The notes: a model not told the origin generated them from the letters alone. Counted from the first letter of the stretch, positions 55,682 through 64,000 are shown. The stretch is DNA of 64,000 nt from Oligoflexales bacterium (GCA_012840965.1 DUVQ01000180.1:1-64000), one strand, 5' to 3'. A program made the numbers and translations.

Positions 55682-55701
55682 CGAGCGCCAAAGCTCGTTT
55701 T
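55682..55701 (+). terminator. Weak intrinsic-terminator-like hairpin after AAA gene 3
   Basis: CGAGC pairs with GCTCG across a six-base loop and is followed by TTTT. The stem is only five pairs, so the call is tentative. Confidence 0.35.
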
Positions 55702-55715
55702 GGGGGTCAGGATAT

Positions 55716-55818
55716 GAATAATTTCTCGATAAATTGCAAAAAGCATAGGAATAATTTAGAGATTATTGCAAAAATGGCATGAATAATTCTTAAATAATTG
55801 CAAAAACCATAGGAATGT
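55716..55818 (+). repeat. Upstream repeat array of AAA gene 4: about 4 copies, 32-bp period
   Basis: TTGCAAAAA-CAT(A)GGAATAATT-like units have their GC at 55736, 55768 and 55800, a spacing of 32 bases. A partial unit (ATGAATAATTTC) precedes by 33. The array again ends just before the ribosome site but uses another period, matching the gene's different subfamily. No clear -10 was identified. Confidence 0.85.
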
Positions 55819-55846
55819 TGTGAAATCGTGCCAGGAGGTGTGCTTT

Positions 55847-57169
55847 ATGAAACGGGAAATTATGAAAGACCTTGTTTCTTGGAAAAGTAAGAGAAACAGA
55901 AAGCCACTTCTTTTAACCGGAGTAAGGCAATGCGGTAAAACTTATATCTTAAAAAAATTCGGCGAAGAGCATTTCGATAGTTATGTTTATGTAAACTTGG
56001 AGAGAGATCCGCAAATTGCCGCCATCTTTAATTATGACTACGATACAAAGAGAATTTTGCAAGATATAAGCAATTTAAGCCTTTTGCCGCCAATTGTGCC
56101 GGGCAAAACTCTTTTAATTATAGACGAAATTCAATTGGCGCCTAAAGCCATAACGGCCCTTAAGTATTTTGCGGAAGATATGCCCGAACTGAGCGTAGTA
56201 GGAGCGGGTTCTTTATTGGGGGTATCCATCAGGGAGGAAGGGGCGTCATTTCCCGTAGGCAAAGTGGATCGTTTAGAAATGCATCCTATGAGTTTTAAAG
56301 AATTCTTACTTGAATCCGGCAGCAGGAGAATAGTAGATAGTGTAGAGGACTATGACATAACAAGACCGTTACCGGGCTACATTTTGGAAAACTTGAACAG
56401 GGAATATGTCAATTATCTCTTGGTTGGAGGCATGCCCGAGGCTGTTAAAATTTGGTTTGAAAGCCATAATTTGTCGGAAGTTAATGAGATACAAGACAAT
56501 ATCATCTTGGGTTATGAAAACGATTTTTCAAGGCACAGTCCGCAGAATGAATTGACTAATTTAGAACTTATCTGGAGGTCTATCCCTGAGCAACTTGCGC
56601 AAGATAACAATAAATTCGTGTTTTCAAGGGTGAGAAAATCCGCCAGAGCTAAAGATTTGGAAAAATCAATAGGCTGGCTTATAGATGCCGGGCTTATCCA
56701 TGTAGTCACTAAAGTAGATAATCCGCAAGTTCCCTTATCGTTTTACAGGGACTCCTCGTTTTACAAGATTTATCTGTGCGATGTAGGGCTCTTATCGAGA
56801 ATGGCCGGTTTTACGCTTAAATCCTTGCTCGAAAAAGATGAATCAACAGGCGGGTTTAGGGGATCTTTGACCGAAAACTTTGTGAATAACGAGCTGATTT
56901 CATTAGGATACGAGACTTACTTCTGGAGGTCGGGCAATAGTGCGGAGCTCGACTTTCTGATTGAAGATGACGGGAGAGTTATTCCGATAGAAGTAAAGGC
57001 AAATGTAAATACAAAGGCTAAAAGCTACAACGTGTTTGTAAAAAGATACGAGTGCGAAATTGGTTTTAGGTTTTCGCTAAATTATATTGGAGAAAACAGA
57101 GAGGGAGGCACAAAGACGTATAGTTTGCCGCTATCCTCAGTGTACAGAATTAAAGATTATCTGAAATGA
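55847..57169 (+). CDS. AAA ATPase with DUF4143 domain, different subfamily
   Basis: The 440-aa protein belongs to the other common AAA_14-DUF4143 branch. Walker A is GVRQCGKT (25-32), Walker B LLIIDEIQLAP, followed by VVGAGSLLGV, a MHPMSFKEFL segment and YLLVGGMPEAVK. The C-terminal DUF4143 includes FVNNELISLGY, FWRSGNSAELDFLIE and IPIEVKAN with the D...ExK pattern. ATG at 55847 follows AGGAGGTG; GTG 55820 is less likely. Codon choice and base composition resemble genes 2 and 3 more than the surrounding chromosome. It closes the island. Confidence 0.92.
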   Translation: MKREIMKDLVSWKSKRNRKPLLLTGVRQCGKTYILKKFGEEHFDSYVYVNLERDPQIAAIFNYDYDTKRILQDISNLSLLPPIVPGKTLLIIDEIQLAPKAITALKYFAEDMPELSVVGAGSLLGVSIREEGASFPVGKVDRLEMHPMSFKEFLLESGSRRIVDSVEDYDITRPLPGYILENLNREYVNYLLVGGMPEAVKIWFESHNLSEVNEIQDNIILGYENDFSRHSPQNELTNLELIWRSIPEQLAQDNNKFVFSRVRKSARAKDLEKSIGWLIDAGLIHVVTKVDNPQVPLSFYRDSSFYKIYLCDVGLLSRMAGFTLKSLLEKDESTGGFRGSLTENFVNNELISLGYETYFWRSGNSAELDFLIEDDGRVIPIEVKANVNTKAKSYNVFVKRYECEIGFRFSLNYIGENREGGTKTYSLPLSSVYRIKDYLK

Positions 57170-57262
57170 GCCTTTGGAATACCTTGAAACTGATGCGGTG
57201 CGTTTGATGGATATTTTTGATAGACTGCGGCGTCTGCCGTGAGGCGCCAAAGGAACTCTTGA

Positions 57263-57874
57263 ATGTGCAAAAAAACGCTGCCTTTTGTTTTGGTGCTGTT
57301 GGCCTCATGCAGTACCACGCTTGGGTCTGCTGATGAAGAACTGCCCAAGGAAGGCGTGACTGCTCCCATAGTTTGCTCATCAACAAATGATCAACGCCCT
57401 TTGATTGCGTGCCCTGGTATGAATCGCATTGAGGCCAAAACCGCCATTGAAACCTTGACGATGACTGGCGAAATAGCGGGGGCGGCTCTTGGGGTCGAGG
57501 CGCGTTGGGCTGGCGTGATTCGAGGTGCTGGGATAGGGGGCGATGGCAGGCCCAGCGCTGACAATCTGGCTGGATACGTGGCCATCTGGTGTGATGGTGA
57601 AGGCGAGTTGCTTTTTGATACGTCCGGTGCTGCCTGCAGGATCCACAATGCTTGTGGCTGTGTTGCAAATGAAACTTGCAGGGTTAGCTGCCCTGAAGCG
57701 GCGGCGTTTCCTAGATTAGACGCGGGTGAGGCCATAACGGCGGCCTATCCAGATGCTCTGGAAAACGATGTGTTCCAAGTCGAGTATGATTTGCGCGACG
57801 CTGCAGGCTGGAAAGTCAAAAAATCGGGAGATTCAGATTGGATTTTGGTTCCAGACGCTGAACCTGTGCCTTAA
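57263..57874 (+). CDS. Lipoprotein of unknown function
   Basis: The 203-aa product has a lipoprotein signal with LVLLASCST. The mature part has several cysteines (CSSTNDQ, IACPG, IWCDG, CRIHNACGCVANETCRVSC) and no recognised domain. AAGGAA precedes ATG. Base composition returns to the chromosome's usual level here. It is 23 bases before a PIG-L gene and is probably in its operon. Confidence 0.7.
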   Translation: MCKKTLPFVLVLLASCSTTLGSADEELPKEGVTAPIVCSSTNDQRPLIACPGMNRIEAKTAIETLTMTGEIAGAALGVEARWAGVIRGAGIGGDGRPSADNLAGYVAIWCDGEGELLFDTSGAACRIHNACGCVANETCRVSCPEAAAFPRLDAGEAITAAYPDALENDVFQVEYDLRDAAGWKVKKSGDSDWILVPDAEPVP

Positions 57875-57897
57875 AATTGGCCTTTGGAGGAGAACTG

Positions 57898-58806
57898 ATG
57901 GACCGGCGAGATTTCTTGAAAACATCGGCAGCCGCTGGAGCCGCGGCTTTGTTGCCATCATTTTTGGCCTCCTGTGCAAAGGCCCCGATTCGACCTGACG
58001 GATCACCCGAACCAGTCCCGATTGACGCCTTTTTACAGCAGGGGGCCAGGACCATGTGGATAGCTGCCCACCCTGATGACGAGTGTTTTGCTGGGACGAT
58101 TATGGCCCGCTCCAGGCTTTACTATGGCAATCCTCTGTACATGCTTGTAATGACTCAAGGAGATGGTGGCGAGTGTTGCCGTCCCGAGGGATGCGAACCT
58201 GACCTTGCAACCGTGCGCAAGGCTGAAATGGGCAGGGTAGCCAAACTTTATGGTTCTGAGCTGCAAATGGAGTCATATTTTAACGCCAAGCTGCCAGTTT
58301 CATCGTTTCCCAAGCGTCACGAGATTTACAAACTTTGGCAGGATCACAAGGAACCTGTTGATGTTACTGTGGAGGCCATCAGGCGCTTCAAACCGGATCT
58401 GGTGCTGACTTTTACCCCTGACAAGGGCGCCACCGGGCATCCAGAACACCAACTTGCATCACGGATTGCGACTACCGCCATTCGCTTGGCCAATGACCCA
58501 GCATATGTGAACGGGCAGGCAACCCACAAGGTGACCAGAACTTACAATCTTGTTGCGAAATTCTGGCTCTTGAGCTTGATTGGACAAGGTGACCCAGGCC
58601 CAGTCACCGAGGTTTTTGACGCGACTTTACCGGCTACAGATGGTCTCAGCTGCCTAGATTTTATGGCCTACGCGACTGAACTGCATCGCACCCAAGCCAG
58701 AGACATGGGAATGGTAAGACGCATGAAGGTGGGCTTCCAAACCCTGTCGCTACGCCAAACAGACCCCTTCACCCAAATCTTCGACCCAGCAGAAGTAGCC
58801 CTCTAG
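57898..58806 (+). CDS. PIG-L family deacetylase, exported
   Basis: The 302-aa enzyme has a twin-arginine signal (MDRRDFLKTSAAAGAA) and a lipobox LASC. The zinc-binding motif AHPDDECFAG and a later HPEHQLAS are those of LmbE/PIG-L N-acetylglucosaminyl deacetylases. It probably deacetylates a sugar amine outside the cytoplasm. ATG 57898 follows GGAGGAG; an upstream in-frame start adds residues before the Tat motif and is unlikely. Confidence 0.87.
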   Translation: MDRRDFLKTSAAAGAAALLPSFLASCAKAPIRPDGSPEPVPIDAFLQQGARTMWIAAHPDDECFAGTIMARSRLYYGNPLYMLVMTQGDGGECCRPEGCEPDLATVRKAEMGRVAKLYGSELQMESYFNAKLPVSSFPKRHEIYKLWQDHKEPVDVTVEAIRRFKPDLVLTFTPDKGATGHPEHQLASRIATTAIRLANDPAYVNGQATHKVTRTYNLVAKFWLLSLIGQGDPGPVTEVFDATLPATDGLSCLDFMAYATELHRTQARDMGMVRRMKVGFQTLSLRQTDPFTQIFDPAEVAL

Positions 58807-58842
58807 TGTTGAAATAACTGCCTTGAACTATGTTGCCGATCC

Positions 58843-59328
58843 CTATTCTTTTTCGATGATTGGGTTGTCTGTTTGATCGGTGCCCATGGTTCGGATCGGC
58901 ATGCACATTGCCGGCTTGGCGAACACGTAGTCTGCAACGCCAGCCTCAACTTCTACAATCCGGCACTCTTCTTCTGGGTGACATTGACGAGGCTCGCTGT
59001 GTGACGCACCGGGTGCATCGCAGAGCTTCCGACAACGTCCCCTGGAGTGTTCGGACAATTTCGCGTCACCGTCGCACCATTCTCCCTTTGGACAGCGAAG
59101 TGACTCATCTGCCGGGTCATCACTGTAAGGGACACCAGGGAGATCGCACTTTTCTCCGGTTGGCCAGCATCTACAAAGTTGCCCACTGGACTTTTCGGGA
59201 CTTTCACCGGTCTGGCTCTGAGCTAACGAAGTGGAATCGAATTCGGTGTCTTCGGTAGCCGCGGTGTCACAACCCAAGAACAGGCCCGCGCACACTAACC
59301 CAAGCACTAAACGATGAATCAGGGACAT
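58843..59328 (-). CDS. Small Cys-rich lipoprotein
   Basis: The 161-aa product has a lipobox FLGC. The mature part has ten or so cysteines in CRCWPTGEKC, CPKGEWCDG, CRKLCDAPG, CHPEEEC and CMP, a disulfide-rich pattern without a known family. It is convergent with the PIG-L gene. Such proteins are common in Myxococcota-type genomes. Confidence 0.7.
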   Translation of the reverse strand: MSLIHRLVLGLVCAGLFLGCDTAATEDTEFDSTSLAQSQTGESPEKSSGQLCRCWPTGEKCDLPGVPYSDDPADESLRCPKGEWCDGDAKLSEHSRGRCRKLCDAPGASHSEPRQCHPEEECRIVEVEAGVADYVFAKPAMCMPIRTMGTDQTDNPIIEKE

Positions 59329-59602
59329 AGCAACCTCCTGATCAAGAAGGCCCCCTCATTTTAGTTATTACGATTTAGCCTTTCAAGTACAGAAAACAAT
59401 AATTACGTTTAACGTTGCGTACTGATTTTATTGGCATTCAGCGTCTGTCAAGGGGTGTCTGAAGGAACTCCAGAGTGTTTGAAAAAGCGCTGCATTGTGT
59501 GGCCAATTTTGGAGCCTTCAAGCTCTCGACGCTGCTTGCTTCGGACGCTGTAAATTGGCATGATCCCACTTTCGTTGGATGACACGTATGGATGAGGTCG
59601 CG

Positions 59603-60820
59603 ATGATGCAGATTATTAGGCGCAGTTGGTGGATCGGGGTAGTGGTTGTGCTGGCTGTGGGTTGTGCTGACGAGCGCGAGCCGAGTGGTGACGCGCCTGA
59701 TCATGGTGGGGCTGATCAGGCTGATGTGAGCCAAGACGACGAGATGGACCAAGGGCGGCTCGATAATGTGCCTACCGAATTGTCCGATCTTGATGTGCAG
59801 CCCGACTTGCCAGATATTGATGTGCAGGGCGACACGTTCGATATTCAGGATACGTCCGATATTCGGGATACATCCACCGAGCCGGACACTAACGGCAGCG
59901 GCGAAGAGAGCCCATATGCGCCCGCAGGTGCGTTCTTTTACCAAGATGTCAGTGGGGCGCCGGTGGCTGCTGATTCTGCAACAATCATCGCGGCGCTGCG
60001 CCAGGCGGGCGGTTGGGGTAACGGTGACCGCTTCCAGATCGACTTTTCACTAGAGGTCTTGGTGGCGGACGCCTCGACCCCGAAGCGCCAGTTTGAGCAG
60101 ACCGACGACTTCTACTCGCCCGACTGCGACGCGGTCCGAGTGCCGGTGCCGAGCGGTGGAAATCTTGAGGGCGAGGATGGTTATGAGTGTAGCCAGGACG
60201 GCGACTGCCACCTCATCGTGCATGCGCCGCACGAGCGTCGGCTTTACGAGATGTGGCGTGCAGACATCAGGGGGGATACCTTCCGTGGTGGCTGCCTCGC
60301 CGTATGGGACACGTCGCGAGTCTACCCGGAGGTTGGGCGCGGCGATCAATGCACCAGTGCGGACGCGGCTGGCTTTCCCATTGCGCCGCTGCTGTTTACA
60401 GCCGATGAGGTAGCGGCTGGTGAGATCAAGCACGCGATCCGCTTCATCTTGCCAAACAATCGGATCCGGGCTCGCACCTATGTGCGCCCCGCTACTCATG
60501 GCACTAACACTACGGGTGGCGCCGACGCGCCGCCTTATGGCGTCCACTTTAGGCTGCGTGCCGATTATCCGCTGGAGACGCTGCCAAACGAGGGTGCACG
60601 GGTGGTCGCACGTGCGTTGCAGCGTTATGGGATGTATCACGCGGACGGGGGGCAGATTGCGCTAACGGCGCAGAGCGACCGGCGCACGCAAGCCAAGTGG
60701 GAGGGGCTGCTTGGGCCGCGTGATCTGGCCGCGCTTCGGGTTGAGGACTTTGAGGTAATCCACCACTCGGCACCGATCCCAGTCACCTATGACTGTCGGC
60801 GTCAGCCGCTGAGCGAGTAG
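59603..60820 (+). CDS. Lipoprotein with Asp-rich spacer, GC-rich
   Basis: The product (405 aa) has a lipobox VLAVGC, a long acidic spacer (QPDLPDIDVQGDTFDIQDTSDIRDTS in three repeats of about seven residues) and a globular domain with YECSQDGDCHLIVHAPHERRLYEMWR split over two strands. A C-terminal FRLRADYPLETLPNEGARVVARALQRYGM segment follows. The fold is unknown; related proteins appear in Myxococcota. Base composition is clearly more GC-rich than neighbours, suggesting transfer. I use ATG 59603, after GAGG. Confidence 0.75.
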   Translation: MMQIIRRSWWIGVVVVLAVGCADEREPSGDAPDHGGADQADVSQDDEMDQGRLDNVPTELSDLDVQPDLPDIDVQGDTFDIQDTSDIRDTSTEPDTNGSGEESPYAPAGAFFYQDVSGAPVAADSATIIAALRQAGGWGNGDRFQIDFSLEVLVADASTPKRQFEQTDDFYSPDCDAVRVPVPSGGNLEGEDGYECSQDGDCHLIVHAPHERRLYEMWRADIRGDTFRGGCLAVWDTSRVYPEVGRGDQCTSADAAGFPIAPLLFTADEVAAGEIKHAIRFILPNNRIRARTYVRPATHGTNTTGGADAPPYGVHFRLRADYPLETLPNEGARVVARALQRYGMYHADGGQIALTAQSDRRTQAKWEGLLGPRDLAALRVEDFEVIHHSAPIPVTYDCRRQPLSE

Positions 60821-60935
60821 AAGTCCCAGCGCTGGCATACGACTGCATCGGGATAACCGAGTCCATTTAGCAACAAGTGGTAACGATACGTCTGATTGAG
60901 GCTCAAAAATCAAGGTCATAATTGGGACCAAACGT

Positions 60936-60981
60936 CTCCCCCCTGTCCCCGTCCCTGTCCCTGCCCCTGCCCCTGTCCCCA
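60936..60981 (-). repeat. G-rich hexanucleotide repeat, copy 5
   Basis: CCCTGTCCC/CCCTGCCCC units on the plus strand (G-rich on the minus strand) sit directly before the stop of the minus-strand porin, between two convergent genes. Confidence 0.75.
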
Positions 60982-62205
60982 CTAATAATTGAGCTGCACC
61001 TGTGTTGTAAATGCCTTGTTCCACTTTGCGGTGGCTAGGTCGCCTAGCTGGACGCCTGAAAATTCCATTTTTACCGAGGCGCTGTGCTGTCTTATCCAAA
61101 AAACCAGTCCTCCACGTATGTCCAGCATATCGTTTTTGGCTCGCTTGCCTTTGAACCAGTCTGCAACTAAATATGCCCCCGCAAAATCGTAGCGGTAGCC
61201 AACCTCGGTCGAAAGGGCGAATCCACTGGCCTTAGCCGCCTTTAAAGTTGCAGCGCCGCTAGTATCGTACGCCAGTTCGTTTCCGTGGTCGTACCAAAAA
61301 ACTGCCGCCGCGATTACTACTTCCTGTTTTTCACCAATGGGAACGTCAGCAAACACATCGAAGCTTAATCCATATGCTCCCGTCAGGATGCCCTTTTCAA
61401 TTACAGCTTTCTTGGAATCTAGTGTGGCAGCCTTGGACATGACTACTGCGCTTTGATAGTCAAAGCCGCCACCAATCGACACGCTAGGCGTTTTGCCGAA
61501 CAACATCGCTCTATAGTAGGGAGCGCCCTCTTGTCCCAGAAATGAATACCTTATGTGGCCAGCAAAGCGTGGTATTTGTTCAGGATTGGACTTCAAGGCA
61601 TCCTTACCATTATTGTCCTTGATTGCATTACCTTGGGCATCCTTTTGCAGGGGCTGGTCTTTAGCTCCAGTAAAGATACCAAGGCGATATTGAAGCTTCT
61701 TTTTGTACACATTTCCCCTGATCTGAACGCCAATGTCTCGGTAGCTGTTGTGAGAACCAGGCACAAATTTGATCACATTGAAGTGGCAATCCAGTGCGTT
61801 TAAACTGGACATGCTGAGCATGTTTGCCCTGGAAAACGGCAGTGGCATTAGGCCAACGTCAACCTGGAACTCTTCAACGACTTTAAACGAAATGATGGTG
61901 TCTTGTACTATTAGCGGACTATTCCACTTACCACCCTTACCCCAGTTAGCTTGGTTAGTTCCAAAGAAAAATGAGATATTTCTCCATAAGTCTCCACGCA
62001 AGATCAGGCGTGAGCGACGTATGAAAAAGTCCTTGCTCCAGCCACCATTATCAGCCGCACCCTCGGCAAACTGCGCATGGACCTGGAGCAGATAGTTCAA
62101 CTGAAAGTTGGTGTGCTCGCCTATCTTGATCTCGAAGGCCAAAGCTGGCGCACAAAAGAGCACGAAGGCAAACACAGCGGTAATCTGAAGCAGTCTGTCT
62201 TTCAT
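60982..62205 (-). CDS. Outer-membrane porin
   Basis: The product (407 aa) has a signal peptide (TAVFAFVLFCAPALA) and a beta barrel built of alternating strands, with FFIRRSRLILRGDLWRNISF, VDVGLMPLPFSRANML and a terminal TTQVQLNY. It looks like a phosphate-selective or general porin of OprO/P size. Longer upstream starts lack export signals. It faces the archease gene divergently. Confidence 0.8.
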   Translation of the reverse strand: MKDRLLQITAVFAFVLFCAPALAFEIKIGEHTNFQLNYLLQVHAQFAEGAADNGGWSKDFFIRRSRLILRGDLWRNISFFFGTNQANWGKGGKWNSPLIVQDTIISFKVVEEFQVDVGLMPLPFSRANMLSMSSLNALDCHFNVIKFVPGSHNSYRDIGVQIRGNVYKKKLQYRLGIFTGAKDQPLQKDAQGNAIKDNNGKDALKSNPEQIPRFAGHIRYSFLGQEGAPYYRAMLFGKTPSVSIGGGFDYQSAVVMSKAATLDSKKAVIEKGILTGAYGLSFDVFADVPIGEKQEVVIAAAVFWYDHGNELAYDTSGAATLKAAKASGFALSTEVGYRYDFAGAYLVADWFKGKRAKNDMLDIRGGLVFWIRQHSASVKMEFSGVQLGDLATAKWNKAFTTQVQLNY

Positions 62206-62375
62206 AGTGCGCCTAATCCTCCAATAAATTGGGTTATGATCGTGTAACCGGTACGGCAACTGGCCTACAACGCCAAGGTAGTCTATAACAGAAGCAATAA
62301 GGGTGGTAACTAAATGCACCACCGGCGCTTTGGTGCTTATAAGCTGTACCCAATGCATGAAGCTAAGGAGGCAAA

Positions 62376-62807
62376 TTGAAAGTCGAAGAAATCAGATACG
62401 AGGTGATTGAGCACACCGCTGATTTTGCATTTGAGATCCAGGCACCAGACTTTCGTCAACTGCTGCGCCTTGCGGTTTTGGCTGTGGTGGATGCTGGTTG
62501 GGGCTTGGAAACAATTGAGCCTGGGCATTCAAGTCACAAATTCACGGTGCCAGCCCAGGATCGGGAAATGGCCATTTTCTTGGCTTTGTCTGAGGCGCTA
62601 TACCTGATTGACGCCCTAGAGCTGATTCCAGGAGCGGTTAAAATCCAAAGTGCAATCGGCGACGGACTGGATATTCAATTTGACTGTGACCAGTTGGACT
62701 TGGAAAGACATTCACATCGTATGGCATTTAAAGCGGTGACATTGCACGGACTTCAGGTTGATGAAACTGAAGATGGACTTAAAGCGACGATACTTATGGA
62801 CATTTAG
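62376..62807 (+). CDS. Archease, RtcB activator
   Basis: The 143-aa protein matches archease: YEVIEHTADFAFEIQAPDF near the start, LSEALYLID in the middle, and AFKAVTLHGLQV with a final LMDI. Archease helps load GMP onto the RtcB RNA ligase and allows multiple turnover. The start is TTG, preceded by AAGGAGG. RtcB follows 11 bases downstream, so the two form one RNA repair operon. Confidence 0.93.
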   Translation: MKVEEIRYEVIEHTADFAFEIQAPDFRQLLRLAVLAVVDAGWGLETIEPGHSSHKFTVPAQDREMAIFLALSEALYLIDALELIPGAVKIQSAIGDGLDIQFDCDQLDLERHSHRMAFKAVTLHGLQVDETEDGLKATILMDI

Positions 62808-62818
62808 GAGCGTTTAAA

Positions 62819-64000
62819 ATGGCAGTTTGGCAACGTATGGATGAAAGCAGAGTTTTGATCCCAAAACACGGGAAGATGTTAGTAGATGGAATCGTTTATG
62901 CGAGCCCAAAACTGATGGCTGGCGGCGTTGATGAGGCTGCCATGAAACAGGTGATGAACGTGGCGACACTGCCTGGAATCGTTGGGAAATCCATTGCAAT
63001 GCCTGATATTCATTGGGGTTATGGTTTTCCAATAGGTGGGGTGGCAGCCTTCGATGCAAGGGATGGTGTTGTGTCTCCAGGCGGCGTTGGTTTTGACATC
63101 AACTGTGGCGTCCGATTAATGGCCACCGAGCTAACTGCGGCTGATATCAAGGCCCGCATGGAGCAGCTGGCAGATACGTTATTTCAGGCTATTCCCACAG
63201 GTGTGGGGTCCACCCAACGTGATTTGCGCCTGGATCGAAGCATGATGCGGGCAGTTTGTAGCGATGGCGCGGCCTGGGCTGTCAAACAAGGCTTTGGTTC
63301 AAGGTCTGACCTTCATGTTCTGGAAGACCAGGGGGCAATCAAGGGTGCTGATTTTGATGCCGTTTCTGACAAGGCCTTTGAACGTGGGCGAAACCAATTG
63401 GGGACCTTGGGGTCAGGAAACCACTTTGTTGAAGTCGAAGTGGTGGACGAGATCTATGATTTTGAAGCGGCCGAAGTCTTTGGGTTATTCTTGGGCCAGA
63501 TTGTTGTGACCGTTCACACTGGGTCACGTGGTTTCGGGCATCAGATTTGCACTGACTATCTGCCAGTTATGGATAAAGCCAGCAGGCAGGCCGGGATAGC
63601 GTTAGTCGACCGCCAACTGGCGTGCGCCCCGTTGAACTCCAATGAAGGGCGACAATACATGGCTGCGATGGCTTGCGCTGCAAATTATGCATTTGCAAAC
63701 CGTCAGATTATCGGCTTTAAGGTCCAGGAATCATTTGAACAAGCTCTAAGGAAGGCCCCTGACACAATCGGTATGAGGGTTGTTTATGACGTCGCCCATA
63801 ACATTGCGAAGATTGAAAATCACGTGGTGGATGGCAAAAAGCGAAAGCTTTGTGTTCATCGCAAGGGTGCGACCAGAGCTTTACCACCAGGACATGAAGA
63901 TGTGCCAATCAGGTACAAAAGTGTTGGGCAGCCAGTTTTGGTACCAGGGGACATGGGAAGCCCTTCCTTCGTTTTGAAAGGCCAGCTAGGAGCGGCCAGG
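62819..64000 (+). CDS. rtcB: RNA-splicing ligase RtcB (truncated by window end)
   Basis: 394 residues of RtcB are visible and the frame stays open at the edge; the family is usually around 480, so the C-terminal part is missing. It joins 2',3'-cyclic-phosphate or 3'-phosphate RNA ends to 5'-OH ends using GTP and manganese. DINCGVR, GSGNHFVEV, HTGSRGFGHQI and VHRKGATRALPPG hold the metal ligands and the guanylylated histidine. AGGAG precedes ATG. No intein is seen in the visible part. Confidence 0.95.
   Translation, partial: MAVWQRMDESRVLIPKHGKMLVDGIVYASPKLMAGGVDEAAMKQVMNVATLPGIVGKSIAMPDIHWGYGFPIGGVAAFDARDGVVSPGGVGFDINCGVRLMATELTAADIKARMEQLADTLFQAIPTGVGSTQRDLRLDRSMMRAVCSDGAAWAVKQGFGSRSDLHVLEDQGAIKGADFDAVSDKAFERGRNQLGTLGSGNHFVEVEVVDEIYDFEAAEVFGLFLGQIVVTVHTGSRGFGHQICTDYLPVMDKASRQAGIALVDRQLACAPLNSNEGRQYMAAMACAANYAFANRQIIGFKVQESFEQALRKAPDTIGMRVVYDVAHNIAKIENHVVDGKKRKLCVHRKGATRALPPGHEDVPIRYKSVGQPVLVPGDMGSPSFVLKGQLGAAR

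Noticed and set aside
51423-55818. CRISPR array interpretation of the repeats before the ATPase genes
   Set aside because: Copies are few and degenerate, the period is only 23-32 bases with no spacer of normal size, and no cas genes are near.

Overview
The window looks like chromosome from a Gram-negative, deltaproteobacterial/Myxococcota-like organism of moderate GC. Signs of this are many outer-membrane barrels and lipoproteins, a Ser/Thr kinase next to an FHA/sigma-54 activator, a formylglycine-generating-enzyme-like lipoprotein with EGF-type modules, and an NtrC-type metal-efflux operon. I cannot assign a genus from sequence alone. No rRNA, tRNA, insertion sequence, phage or CRISPR array was recognised.

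Layout. 1-12 kb: a structured GC-rich block at the left edge, a Gcr-type membrane 'recombinase', a 5'-nucleotidase, an sdhCAB/frd operon with a good sigma-70 promoter, a fused FtcD, a UbiA-family prenyltransferase and a bifunctional NnrE/NnrD. 12-17 kb: a frameshifted EGF/FGE-like lipoprotein, an FHA-sigma54 activator and a Ser/Thr kinase. 17-27.5 kb: a heavy-metal region with a His-rich outer-membrane protein behind a Fur-like box, then czcC-czcB-czcA-sensor-regulator with a consensus -24/-12 promoter. 27.6-31 kb: a membrane protein, galactokinase and a cupin. 31-40 kb: an OFA-type transporter and a glutamate mutase/methylaspartase operon (glmS-glmL-glmE-mal) continuing into AtuA, DUF4387 and P-loop genes. 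40-51 kb: a GH5-porin pair, an SSS symporter, a periplasmic thiol/disulfide cluster (TlpA, OmpA-like, VKOR-DsbA) and prmA. 51.4-57.2 kb: an AT-rich island of four consecutive AAA ATPase-DUF4143 genes. 57.2-64 kb: lipoproteins, a PIG-L deacetylase, a porin, and archease with RtcB (cut by the window end).

How genes fit together. FtcD makes glutamate from histidine; glutamate mutase and methylaspartase turn glutamate into mesaconate; the Sdh/Frd complex can work as an electron sink or source. GH5, porin, SSS symporter and galactokinase suggest import and use of sugars.

Most striking: each of the four AAA-DUF4143 genes is preceded by its own private array of about four direct repeats. In the first three the repeat sequences are unrelated to each other, yet the spacing is exactly 23 bp in every array and the last copy runs into an extended -10. 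The fourth gene, of another subfamily, has about 32-bp spacing. This looks like a set of self-contained, orthogonal gene-plus-operator units. A second unusual theme is a G-rich hexanucleotide repeat (GGGACA/GGGGCA type) at five intergenic sites and, in frame, inside two exported proteins, as Gly-Gln and as Gly-Thr runs.
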